Shown piece after piece: positions 7,675 through 15,180 of a stretch of 21,704 nt of DNA. The DNA comes from UBA8337 sp965662725 (GTDB lineage: Bacteria; Pseudomonadota; Alphaproteobacteria; RS24). Each line of letters opens with the position of its first letter. The stretch's first letter is position 1. Position numbers and translations under genes: made by a program. The notes beneath the pieces are model-generated. The model was given only the letters and a program-made list of their open reading frames with translations. It did no database searches and was not told the DNA's origin. The DNA is taken from NCBI GenBank assembly GCA_965662725.1, contig CBFIIT010000030.1:1-21704 (forward strand), given 5' to 3'.

Positions 7675-8181
7675 ATGAAAGACTACATCAATAAATCGCT
7701 GTTTATTGGCATTGTGCTGGGCGGTCTCGGCGCGTTGCCCATCGGCTTTGCGCTTGGTGTTTATTATTTACCGATATTGGTGGCCAGCGAAGGCGCCAGC
7801 GATGCGCAAGTGGCGGCGGCCAAATCGGGTGCAATGATACAGGCCGATTTCCGTAAAGATTTAAAAGGTAGTGACGGTTTTCATTGGGGTGAGGGGACGC
7901 TGCATTTAAGCCAAGAAGGCGGGCAGTATTTCTTCACGCTGGATGGCAGCGTATCGCCGGGGCCGGATTACAAATTGTATCTGACCCCCGCCTATGTCGA
8001 AGACGAAGCCTCGTTTCTCGATATCAAAGCCCAATCCGTGCGGGTGGCAGATATTACCGGCTTTGAAAATTTCCGCGTCGATGTGCCGATGTCGATTGAC
8101 CCGACGAAATATCCGGCAGTGATTATTTGGTGCGAGCGTTTCGGTGAGTTCATTACTTCGGGTCGGTTGGAAGCCAAATGA
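7675..8181 (+). CDS. membrane-anchored DM13 domain protein
   Basis: A 168-residue protein with a single N-terminal membrane helix or uncleaved signal (about residues 8-36). A DM13-like domain follows at about 58-165 (PF10517): GSDGFHWGEGTLHL, PGPDYKLYLTP, and the C-terminal core AVIIWCERFGEFITSGRL with the typical Cys153. DM13 domains are proposed to have an electron-transfer or redox role, and the domain would lie in the periplasm here. The ATG at 7675 is taken as start. A TTG at 7669 would add two residues and overlap the GFA stop. The stop overlaps the SMR ATG (ATGA), so the two membrane proteins are likely co-translated. Confidence 0.8.
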   Translation: MKDYINKSLFIGIVLGGLGALPIGFALGVYYLPILVASEGASDAQVAAAKSGAMIQADFRKDLKGSDGFHWGEGTLHLSQEGGQYFFTLDGSVSPGPDYKLYLTPAYVEDEASFLDIKAQSVRVADITGFENFRVDVPMSIDPTKYPAVIIWCERFGEFITSGRLEAK

Positions 8182-8510
8182 GCCCCTATGTCTATTTATG
8201 CGGCGCGATAATTCTCGAAGTGTGCGGCACCATGCTATTGCCGTTCACCGATAATTTCACCAAACCCGCGCCGAGCATCGGGCTGGTGGTGTTTTACACC
8301 GCGTCATTTTATTTAATGACTTTCACGCTGGGGCAAATTCCTCTCGGTGTGGTGTATGCCACATGGAGCGGCTTGGGTGTGTTCACTGTTGCCTTGCTCA
8401 GTTATTTTTTACTCAATCAAAGTTTGAATTGGCAGGCTGTTCTTGGCTTGGGCTTGATTGTCGCCGGGGTGATATTGGTCAATAGTTTCGCCAAAATGCC
8501 CGACGCATAA
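8178..8510 (+). CDS. EmrE-like small multidrug resistance (SMR) transporter
   Basis: A 110-residue, four-helix inner-membrane protein aligning with EmrE almost end to end (PYVYLCGAIILEVCGT at the start, YATWSG in helix 3). Key EmrE residues sit at the same numbers: Glu14 (proton/substrate binding), Tyr40, Tyr60, Trp63, Gly90 and Gly97. It probably works as a dual-topology homodimer exporting cationic compounds in exchange for protons. Some SMR proteins export guanidinium or polyamines instead, which sequence alone does not settle. No second SMR gene is adjacent, which fits a homodimer. It closes the coupled phosphatase-like/GFA/DM13/SMR series. Confidence 0.92.
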   Translation: MSPYVYLCGAIILEVCGTMLLPFTDNFTKPAPSIGLVVFYTASFYLMTFTLGQIPLGVVYATWSGLGVFTVALLSYFLLNQSLNWQAVLGLGLIVAGVILVNSFAKMPDA

Positions 8511-8553
8511 GCCAAACGAACTTAATCCAAAGCAGGCCGGCATCCGTAAACAG

Positions 8554-8573
8554 TACATTCAATGGAGAATGTA
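8554..8573 (+). promoter_or_regulatory. perfect inverted repeat enclosing the ribosome binding site of the SDR gene
   Basis: TACATTC (8554-8560) and GAATGTA (8567-8573) form a perfect seven-base-pair inverted repeat around six bases. The Shine-Dalgarno GGAGA (8564-8568) lies in the loop and upper stem, and the last base is the A of the ATG. In mRNA this hairpin would hide the initiation site; in DNA it could be an operator. Confidence 0.45.
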
Positions 8574-9532
8574 TGCTTGCGCGATTAAGCAAAAGTCCGA
8601 TACGCCGGCTTTATGCCTGCATGGTCAGGCAAAAAAGCAAGGTTGAGCCGTGCCCGGATTTGCCGCGGCTGGACGGTAAAACAGCGCTCGTGACCGGTGT
8701 GACATCGGGCATTGGCAAAGAAACCGCGCGCGGTCTTTTGCAGCGCGGTGCGCGCCTTATCATGCTCTGCCGCAATAGTGAGAAAGCGGAAGTTACCAAA
8801 CAGCAATTTATCGCTGAGGGGCTTGATGGCGATGCGATTATGCCGGTGCAAGGTGATTTATCCGATCTCGACAGTATTTCCCGCGCGCTGGCCGATATTT
8901 CGCGCCGCTTGAAGGGTCGCCAGATTGATATTCTGGTTGAAAATGCAGGTATTTGGGCGCGCAATTATGGGCAAACCAAGCAAGGGCTGGAAATCAGTTT
9001 CGGCACGAATGTGTTGGGCCATTTTGCTTTGCGACGCGGCCTGATGAAAGGGCTGCTGAGTGCGCATGCACGCGTCATTGTGCTGACCGGCGATATTTAT
9101 GTGATGGCCGATGATTGCACGCCAAACTTTCGCTGGCGCGGCGCTTTCGGTGGCATGCAGGCCTATAACCGTTCCAAGCTGGGCAATTTTTGGATTGCCC
9201 GCGAATTGCAAAGACGGCATGGCCATTTGAATGTGTTTATCGTTCATCCCGGGGTGGTTGCTACTGCGCTTGGCGGCAATTATGGCTCGCTGGCCGAGCG
9301 GATGAAACGCCGCGTGTTTATAACGCCGCGTGATGGGGCGCAAACAACGCTGATGTGCGCGACTCAAGATGACCTGTCGCATGGCAGCTATTATCACAAT
9401 GTGCATGGCGAAACAGAGCTGGATAATGCCGATCCGGCAATGAATGATATGGCGGCGGCGCGCTTGTGGACGATTTGCAATGGGCTGACCGATGAGCTGG
9501 CCGATACGCCGTCTTTAAGGCTGGTTTCTTAA
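8573..9532 (+). CDS. short-chain dehydrogenase/reductase, retinol-dehydrogenase-like
   Basis: A 319-residue SDR with a basic N-terminal extension of about 35 residues. The nucleotide motif TGVTSGIG is at 41-48, NAG at 124-126, and the catalytic pair Tyr198/Lys202 is in AYNRSK. Overall pattern and length match the retinol dehydrogenase/protochlorophyllide-reductase-like branch. The strand that normally carries the catalytic Ser (often VSS) reads VLTGDIYV at 170-177, so Ser appears replaced by Thr172-Gly173. The substrate is unknown. The ATG at 8573 has GGAGA four bases upstream, inside an inverted repeat. The gene stands alone between the SMR gene and panB, with gaps of 62 and about 92 bases. 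Confidence 0.85.
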   Translation: MLARLSKSPIRRLYACMVRQKSKVEPCPDLPRLDGKTALVTGVTSGIGKETARGLLQRGARLIMLCRNSEKAEVTKQQFIAEGLDGDAIMPVQGDLSDLDSISRALADISRRLKGRQIDILVENAGIWARNYGQTKQGLEISFGTNVLGHFALRRGLMKGLLSAHARVIVLTGDIYVMADDCTPNFRWRGAFGGMQAYNRSKLGNFWIARELQRRHGHLNVFIVHPGVVATALGGNYGSLAERMKRRVFITPRDGAQTTLMCATQDDLSHGSYYHNVHGETELDNADPAMNDMAAARLWTICNGLTDELADTPSLRLVS

Positions 9533-9624
9533 TCCGTTTACCGGCCCCGCGTTTCATTGCTTTTGCAGTAAAATTCCTTTAGGTTCCGCGCCAGTTCAAT
9601 GAATTGGAAGAGCTTGGAAATCTT

Positions 9625-10446
9625 ATGTCCGTGCAAGCCAAAAACACTCGCATAACCGTGCCTGCCTTAATGGCGCGCAAGGGCAATGAGCCGATTGTCT
9701 GCTTGACCTCTTATCACGCGCATACGGCAGCGTTGATTGACCCGCATGTTGATCTTTTGCTGGTTGGCGACAGCCTTGGCATGGTGATGTATGGCATGGA
9801 AAACACGCTGGGCGTAACGCTGGATATGATGATTGCGCATGGTGCTGCGGTTGTCCGCGGTTCCAATTCGGCTTTGGTTGTGGTTGATATGCCGTTCGGC
9901 ACTTATGAAGAAAGCCGCGCCCACGCATTTCATAATGCAGCACGGGTGATGAAAGAAACCGGTTGCCAGGCGATTAAGCTGGAAGGTGGTGAGCGCATGG
10001 CCGATACGGTTTTGCATCTCACCCAACGCGGTATTCCGGTTATGGGGCATATCGGCCTGACGCCGCAAAATGTGAATGTGATGGGTGGCTTTAAAACGCA
10101 AGGCCGCTCAAAAGAGCAATGGCCGGAAATCGAGCGCGACGCGCAAGCCTTGGCCGAAGCCGGTGCTTTTGCCATTGTGCTGGAGGGGATTGCCGCTGAA
10201 CTGGCAGATAAAATATCTTCCTCTATCGATGTGCCGACTGTTGGTATTGGCGCTTCGGCCGGTTGTGATGGTCAAATTCTGGTCACTGAAGATATGCTGG
10301 GCCTGTCGCCGAGCGTGCCGAAATTTGTTAAAGAGTTTGCGAGTTTGGGCGACCAAATTGCCAAAGCCGCGAAAGCCTATGGTGATGATGTGCGGGCGCG
10401 GAAATTTCCTGAACAAAAGCATACTTATGCTCTAAAAGAAGATTAA
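9625..10446 (+). CDS. panB: 3-methyl-2-oxobutanoate hydroxymethyltransferase (ketopantoate synthase)
   Basis: Transfers a hydroxymethyl group from 5,10-methylene-THF to 2-oxoisovalerate, the first step of pantothenate and CoA synthesis. The 273-residue TIM-barrel protein shows the magnesium ligands Asp49 (LLVGDSLGM), Asp88 (VVVDMPFG) and Glu120 (AIKLEGG). The general acid region VMGHIGLTPQ and Glu187 (IVLEGIA) are also present. The ATG at 9625 is preceded by GGAAA. An in-frame TTG at 9604 would add seven residues and is less likely. No panC is next to it. It is followed after 20 bases by the yfgM-like gene. Confidence 0.96.
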   Translation: MSVQAKNTRITVPALMARKGNEPIVCLTSYHAHTAALIDPHVDLLLVGDSLGMVMYGMENTLGVTLDMMIAHGAAVVRGSNSALVVVDMPFGTYEESRAHAFHNAARVMKETGCQAIKLEGGERMADTVLHLTQRGIPVMGHIGLTPQNVNVMGGFKTQGRSKEQWPEIERDAQALAEAGAFAIVLEGIAAELADKISSSIDVPTVGIGASAGCDGQILVTEDMLGLSPSVPKFVKEFASLGDQIAKAAKAYGDDVRARKFPEQKHTYALKED

Positions 10447-10466
10447 GACCGAGTTGGAGAGACGTT

Positions 10467-11174
10467 GTGGAAGACAATATTTTTGATGAAATCACCGCCG
10501 ATTTGCGCCGCGACCGGCTGAGCCAAGCGTGGGACAAATATGGCCGCTATATTATCGGTACGGCCGTCGGCATTGTGCTGGTGATTGCGCTTTCGATTGC
10601 TTTCAGCACCTATCAGCAAAACCAAGAAGAGCAGGCCTCGGCCCGCTATGACAGTTTGTTGACAGAACTGGAAGGGGTTGATGCAACGGCGCAGATTGTG
10701 CGCTTATTGTCATTCGCAGCGACTGAGAATAACGGCTATGGCGCGCTGGCGCGCATGTCGGCAACGCTTTTGCAAGCGCGCCAAGGCGAGCGCGATAATG
10801 CGCTGGCCGGTTTCGATGCGCTGGCCGGCGATAGTGATTTGCCGGATAGTTTGCGCGATTTTGCCCGCTTACAAGCAGCCATTGTCTTGCTGGATGGCGA
10901 CGCCAATTTGGATGAGATTGAAACCCGTTTGCAGCGTCTTTTGTTGGTCGGTAACGGCTTGCAACCAATGGCGCGTGAGGTGCTGGCACTGGCCTATATC
11001 GCCAATGACAAGCCGTTGGAAGCGCGCTCTGAACTGATAAAACTGCGTGATGACCCGACAACCGGCGGTCTGACACGTGAACGCGTGATCATTATGCTGA
11101 CCTCATTGCGCGGTCAATTATTGTCACCGCAGCCGCAAGAGCCGGCTGAAGATGCGGAAGGTTCTGCTGAATAA
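10467..11174 (+). CDS. YfgM-like membrane-anchored TPR protein
   Basis: A 235-residue protein with a short cytoplasmic N-terminus (DNIFDEITADLRRDRLSQAWDKYG), one membrane helix at about 28-47, and a periplasmic helical TPR-like region, matching the TPR_21/YfgM family (PF09976). E. coli YfgM associates with the SecYEG translocon and periplasmic chaperones. The C-terminus is acidic and low in complexity. The start is GTG at 10467 with GGAGAG about six bases upstream. Two bases separate its stop from bamB, and der follows, the same yfgM-bamB-der order as in E. coli, which supports the identification. Confidence 0.85.
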   Translation: MEDNIFDEITADLRRDRLSQAWDKYGRYIIGTAVGIVLVIALSIAFSTYQQNQEEQASARYDSLLTELEGVDATAQIVRLLSFAATENNGYGALARMSATLLQARQGERDNALAGFDALAGDSDLPDSLRDFARLQAAIVLLDGDANLDEIETRLQRLLLVGNGLQPMAREVLALAYIANDKPLEARSELIKLRDDPTTGGLTRERVIIMLTSLRGQLLSPQPQEPAEDAEGSAE

Positions 11175-11176
11175 TC

Positions 11177-12559
11177 ATGATGCACCCGGCCGCTCCAAAA
11201 ATCCGTAAATCGCTTATTGCGCTGGCTTTGGCCGGTGCCGTGGCGGCGTGTGGCGGCGGCGGCACTGAAGTGAAATTCGATGGTGATCGTATTTCGGTTT
11301 TGAGTTTCGACACACAAGTGACGGCTGACCCGCGTTTAAAGGACATGGAAATTCCGGTCTTGCCGGCTTTCCGCAATGCCAATTGGGCCAATCCCGGCGG
11401 TTTTCCGACCCATGCTTCATATCATTTGGAATTGGACGGTCTTGGCGAAGGGTTTCGCGTGGAGGCGGTGGCCGGAAACAGTCGTACGGCGCAAATTAAA
11501 GCACCCCCGATTGTTGCTGATAGCAAGGTTTTCGCGCTGGGGGCGGATTTAACCCTTGCAGCTTTTGACGCGAAAAGTGGCAATCCGGTTTGGACGCAAT
11601 CCTTACTGGCGCAATATACCGAGCCGAATTACGGTCTGACGCGTTTTTTCGGCAGCGATGAAAAATCGGCAGATATTAGCGACGGTTTTGGTGGCGGCAT
11701 TGCATATGGTCGCGGGCGGTTGATTGCGACGACCGGTTTTGGCGAAATTATCGCGTTGAATGGCGAGACCGGTGAAATTCTCTGGCGCGTGCAAAACAGC
11801 GTGCCGTTTTCCAATGCGCCGACTGTGCGCAATGGGCGGGTTTATGTGGCCTCTCAAGACAGCCGTTTGCAGGCTTTCAATATTGAGAATGGCGAGCGGC
11901 TTTGGAACCATTTGGCGGTCGGTGAGCAGGCCACTGTGATGGGCGCAACCAGCGCGGCGGTGAGCGAGCAAGTGGTGATTGCCGGTTTCAATTCCGGCGA
12001 AGTGGTGGCCTTGTCGCCGATTAACGGCTCGGTTGCATGGACGGAAAGCCTGACCAGTCGCGGCACACAAGTCACGCCATTGTCGAAATTGAACGCCATT
12101 GTCGGGCGTCCGGTGATTGACCGCGACCGCGCTTTTGTGACCAGCCATGGCGGCCGCACGGCGGCGATTGATTTACGCACCGGTGAGCGGATTTGGACAG
12201 TTGATGTCGGTTCTATTGAGACGCCATGGGTGATGGGTGATTTTATTTTGCTGATATCACTGGAAGGCGAATTGATGGCTTTATCGCGCGAGCAGGGGCG
12301 GGTGCGCTGGCTCAGCAAATTGCCGAGCTTTGCCGATGAAGAAGACCGCAAGGGCCGTATTCGTTGGGCCGGTCCGGTTTTGGCCGGGGGGCAAATCATT
12401 CTCGCATCATCTGATGGCCGCTTGGTAAGCGTCAATCCGGCCAATGGTGAGATTGGCGACTATATCGATATTAAAGAGCCGGTGAATGTTGCGCCGGTTG
12501 TCGCAGACGGCACGCTTTATGTGCTGACCGATGAGGGTTCGCTCATCGCCCGTCGTTAG
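11177..12559 (+). CDS. bamB: outer membrane protein assembly factor BamB (PQQ-like beta-propeller lipoprotein)
   Basis: Lipoprotein subunit of the BAM complex, which folds beta-barrel proteins into the outer membrane. A lipoprotein signal peptide ends at AVAAC with the lipidated Cys25, followed by a glycine run and linker. About seven propeller-blade motifs of the form A-x-(N)-x-x-x-G-x-x-x-W follow, for example AFDAKSGNPVW, ALNGETGEILW, AFNIENGERLW and AIDLRTGERIW. The 460 residues exceed E. coli BamB (392) but are usual for alphaproteobacteria. The ATG at 11177 is followed by a second ATG; either could start. der begins eight bases after the stop. Confidence 0.93.
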   Translation: MMHPAAPKIRKSLIALALAGAVAACGGGGTEVKFDGDRISVLSFDTQVTADPRLKDMEIPVLPAFRNANWANPGGFPTHASYHLELDGLGEGFRVEAVAGNSRTAQIKAPPIVADSKVFALGADLTLAAFDAKSGNPVWTQSLLAQYTEPNYGLTRFFGSDEKSADISDGFGGGIAYGRGRLIATTGFGEIIALNGETGEILWRVQNSVPFSNAPTVRNGRVYVASQDSRLQAFNIENGERLWNHLAVGEQATVMGATSAAVSEQVVIAGFNSGEVVALSPINGSVAWTESLTSRGTQVTPLSKLNAIVGRPVIDRDRAFVTSHGGRTAAIDLRTGERIWTVDVGSIETPWVMGDFILLISLEGELMALSREQGRVRWLSKLPSFADEEDRKGRIRWAGPVLAGGQIILASSDGRLVSVNPANGEIGDYIDIKEPVNVAPVVADGTLYVLTDEGSLIARR

Positions 12560-12567
12560 AGGCCCGC

Positions 12568-14004
12568 ATGGCTGTATCACTTTCCGCGCCGTTCATTCTC
12601 GCTATTGTCGGGAGACCGAATGTCGGCAAATCAACGCTTTTCAATCGTTTGGTCGGGCGCAAGCTGGCACTGGTTGATGACCAGCCCGGCGTCACAAGAG
12701 ACCGCCGTTTCGGCGATGCCAAGCTGGGCGATTTACGCTTTCAAATTGTCGATACGGCGGGTTTTGAAGAGGGTAAATCCGGCTCGCTGGAAGCGCGTAT
12801 GCGCGCCCAAACCGAAGCGGCGATTGCCGAGGCCGATATGGTGCTGATGCTGACCGATGCGCGGGTGGGTATTTTGCCGGAAGATGAATTATTTGCGCGG
12901 CTTTTGCGTAAAGCCGATGTGCCGGTCATGCTGGCCGCCAATAAAGCCGAGAGCAATGCCGCCGATGCCGGATTGAACGAGGCTTATCGTTTGGGGCTGG
13001 GCGACCCGATTGCGCTGTCTGCCGAACACGGGCACGGCACGGATGAGCTATATACGCAATTGCGCGATGCGATAGATGTGCATGAGGCGCAGTTTGAGCC
13101 GCTGCCCGAAGAGACGGAAGACGATGGCGATGACGCGTTTGACCCTGACCAGCCATTTGAAGATGATCCGGACAAGCCGTTGCGAGTAGCGATTTTGGGG
13201 CGTCCCAATGCCGGTAAATCAACGCTGATTAATTATGTTCTGGATGAAGACCGGCTGCTGACCGGCCCTGAGGCGGGCATTACCCGTGACAGTATTTCGG
13301 TGAATTGGACATGGAAAGACGCTGCGGCACCAAATGGTGCGCGGCCTGTCACGCTCTGGGATACGGCCGGTGTACGGCGCAAATCGCGGGTGACGGAAAA
13401 GCTGGAAAAGCTGTCGGTTACCGATGGCTTGCGGGCGGTGAAATTTGCCGAAGTGGTGGTCTTGCTCATCGATGCGACCAGCCCGTTTGATAAGCAGGAT
13501 GTGCAATTGGCCGATTTGGTTGAGCGCGAAGGCCGCGCCTTGGTGATTGCGATTAATAAATGGGATTTAAAACTGGACCGCAAAGAAGTGCGCCAAACGG
13601 TTAATGACGCGCTGCTGCGTGTGTTGCCGCGCCTTCGTGGTGTACCGGTGATTATGCTGTCTGCGCAAACCGGCAAGGGTGTCGAAAAGCTGATGCCTGC
13701 CGTGCAGAAGCAATATGAAATTTGGAATGCGCGTATCGGCACGTCAAAACTCAATCGTTGGTTGGGCGAGGTGATTGACCGGCATCCGCCGCCGGCAGAT
13801 AAAGGGCGGCCTGTGCGGCTGCGCTATATCACGCAAGCCAAATCGCGCCCGCCGACTTTTGTCAGCTTTTCAAGTCGCGGCCATGCCGTGCCGGAAAGCT
13901 ATCAGCGTTATCTGGCCAATAGTTTGCGCGAGACATTTGAGTTGAACGGCGTGCCGCTGCGCATCTTTATTCGTAAGGGCAAAAACCCTTATGAAGACCG
14001 CTAA
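12568..14004 (+). CDS. der: ribosome assembly GTPase Der (EngA)
   Basis: Essential tandem-domain GTPase for 50S ribosome assembly. The 478 residues contain G domain 1 (GRPNVGKS at 15-22, DTAGFEEG, NKAES), an acidic linker at about 178-203 rich in Asp/Glu, and G domain 2 (GRPNAGKS at 211-218, DTAGVRRKSRV, NKWDL at 330-334). A C-terminal KH-like domain binds rRNA. The linker is longer and more acidic than in E. coli. The gene ends the panB-yfgM-bamB-der series. The 107 bases that follow lack an obvious terminator. Confidence 0.98.
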   Translation: MAVSLSAPFILAIVGRPNVGKSTLFNRLVGRKLALVDDQPGVTRDRRFGDAKLGDLRFQIVDTAGFEEGKSGSLEARMRAQTEAAIAEADMVLMLTDARVGILPEDELFARLLRKADVPVMLAANKAESNAADAGLNEAYRLGLGDPIALSAEHGHGTDELYTQLRDAIDVHEAQFEPLPEETEDDGDDAFDPDQPFEDDPDKPLRVAILGRPNAGKSTLINYVLDEDRLLTGPEAGITRDSISVNWTWKDAAAPNGARPVTLWDTAGVRRKSRVTEKLEKLSVTDGLRAVKFAEVVVLLIDATSPFDKQDVQLADLVEREGRALVIAINKWDLKLDRKEVRQTVNDALLRVLPRLRGVPVIMLSAQTGKGVEKLMPAVQKQYEIWNARIGTSKLNRWLGEVIDRHPPPADKGRPVRLRYITQAKSRPPTFVSFSSRGHAVPESYQRYLANSLRETFELNGVPLRIFIRKGKNPYEDR

Positions 14005-14059
14005 AGCAATAAATTAAATCGAAGAAAATATCCGAAATTAACGCTCTTTTAGGCGGCGC

Positions 14060-14090
14060 TGTTGTCCATTACAACATGGTCAAAACAATA
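14060..14090 (+). promoter_or_regulatory. possible promoter overlapping a small palindrome, upstream of the zinc-ribbon-like gene
   Basis: TTGTCC (14062-14067) and AACAAT (14084-14089) have 16-base spacing and each match four of six consensus positions. An inverted repeat TGTTGT-ccatt-ACAACA (14060-14076) covers the -35 element, an arrangement seen in repressor operators. An SD-like GGAG lies at 14101-14104, just before the ATG at 14112. The call rests on weak matches only. Confidence 0.25.
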
Positions 14091-14111
14091 AGAAGCCGAC
14101 GGAGTTTTTCT

Positions 14112-14336
14112 ATGGAAGTCGTTAAAAGCCGCCAGCGTCCGCGCTGTGCACAATGCGGGTCATCCGCCATAACCATGCATGGCGCGTGTGTGTGGCACTT
14201 ACCCAGCCAAACCTGGCGCGCCATTCAACCGGCCTTAACCCAAGGCGCAGACGGTGCATTTCGCCCGAAAGATGAAAGCGGCAAGTTTATCTGCCAAGAC
14301 TGCGAAGACACAGTGGGTGTGAAGTTTAGCCGGTAG
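14112..14336 (+). CDS. small five-cysteine, zinc-ribbon-like protein of unknown function
   Basis: A 74-residue protein I do not recognise. It starts basic (KSRQRPR) and has CAQC at residues 12-15, a lone Cys26, and CQDC at 61-64, followed by an acidic then basic tail. Two CxxC knuckles about 45 residues apart suggest one structural zinc site. The central part is rich in Trp and Gln. The ATG at 14112 is chosen because GGAG lies seven bases upstream; an in-frame ATG at 14076 has no such site. It is the last + strand gene before the convergent - strand operon and may have its own promoter. Confidence 0.65.
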   Translation: MEVVKSRQRPRCAQCGSSAITMHGACVWHLPSQTWRAIQPALTQGADGAFRPKDESGKFICQDCEDTVGVKFSR

Positions 14337-14353
14337 AGGGGCTTGCTGAGCGA

Positions 14354-14432
14354 AACCGAAATAAAATGACATTGGCTTATCCTCTTTCGAGGCCTCTTAT
14401 TGTTGTTGAGGAAAGCCTAGCCGATTTCGGTT
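14354..14432. repeat. 79-base imperfect inverted repeat between convergent gene blocks
   Basis: The outer arms AACCGAAAT (14354-14362) and ATTTCGGTT (14424-14432) match perfectly. The inner arms GGCTT-a-TCCTC (14374-14384) and GAGGAAAGCC (14408-14417) pair over ten positions with one bulged A. The 23-base loop contains the palindrome GAGGCCTC (14389-14396), which allows an alternative small hairpin CCTC-tttc-GAGG. The repeat fills most of the 130-base gap between two convergent genes, so a bidirectional transcription stop is the simplest reading. T-runs after the arms are lacking, so a classical intrinsic terminator is not certain. Confidence 0.55.
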
Positions 14433-14466
14433 AATAAAATCCGGCCTCGGAACTTATCGTCCAAAC

Positions 14467-15180
14467 TTATCTTTTAAAGTCCACAATCTCGCCGGTTCTC
14501 GTCTCATTGGCTGACAGGAGCTCGAGGAAAAGCGGGGCGATATCTGCCGGTGTCGGCAGGGTTTCAGGGTCTTCGCCCGGCATGGCTTGCGCGCGCATGG
14601 CGGTGCGCACCGGCCCCGGCGATAATAGATTTGCCCGCAGCGCGTCATTTTCATGCTCATTGGCCCAGCTTTTCACCAACGCATCCAACGCCGCTTTGCC
14701 GGTTGAATAAGCACCCCAAAACGGGCGGCATTTTTGCGCCGCACCGGAAGTGGTAAAGACGGCACGCGGTGCCTCGGCCTGCATGAGAAGCGGCTCCATG
14801 GCCCGAATAAGCCGCGCATTGGCCACCACATTCACTGCCAGTGCTTTATCCATTTCCTTCGGGTCAATATGGCTGACCGGCGTAAGCGGCCCCAACACAC
14901 CGGCATTGCCGACCAGCATATCAAGTTTGCCCCAACGTTCGGCAATGCTGCCCCCCAAACGGTCCAGACCGTCGCCATCGGTAATGTCCATCGGTACGCC
15001 GGTGGCTTCACCACCTGCGGCGGATATTTTGTCGTAAAGTTCTTCCAGCGCGCCTTGTGTGCGGCCCAGCATCAGCACATGCGCGCCTTTTGCTGCCAAG
15101 GCTTCGGCCACGGCCCAGCCAAGCCCACGCGTAGCGCCGGTCACAAGTGCTAACTTGCCGTTCAAATCAGTTTCGCTCAT
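14467..15180 (-). CDS. short-chain dehydrogenase/reductase (classical SDR) downstream of purF
   Basis: A 237-residue classical SDR with cofactor motif TGATRGLG at 14-21, NAG at 92-94, catalytic Ser145 (FTTSGAA), and Tyr158/Lys162 in YSTGK. The C-terminal proline-glycine loop LLSPGPVRTAMR is typical. The substrate is unknown; the length and motifs resemble YciK-like proteins. The ATG directly abuts the purF stop with no gap, so translation is probably coupled. An SDR following purF recurs in alphaproteobacteria, yet I know of no demonstrated role in purine synthesis. It is the last gene of the - strand operon. Confidence 0.9.
   Translation of the reverse strand: MSETDLNGKLALVTGATRGLGWAVAEALAAKGAHVLMLGRTQGALEELYDKISAAGGEATGVPMDITDGDGLDRLGGSIAERWGKLDMLVGNAGVLGPLTPVSHIDPKEMDKALAVNVVANARLIRAMEPLLMQAEAPRAVFTTSGAAQKCRPFWGAYSTGKAALDALVKSWANEHENDALRANLLSPGPVRTAMRAQAMPGEDPETLPTPADIAPLFLELLSANETRTGEIVDFKR

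Noticed and set aside
8858..9406. 182-codon open frame on the - strand opposite the SDR gene
   Set aside because: It overlaps the SDR motifs on the other strand and has His/Arg-rich shadow composition without any domain.
9533..9624. Promoter for panB (TTGCTT at 9557 with TAGGTT at 9580)
   Set aside because: Spacing is 17 bases, but the -10 match is poor, so I do not list it as a feature.
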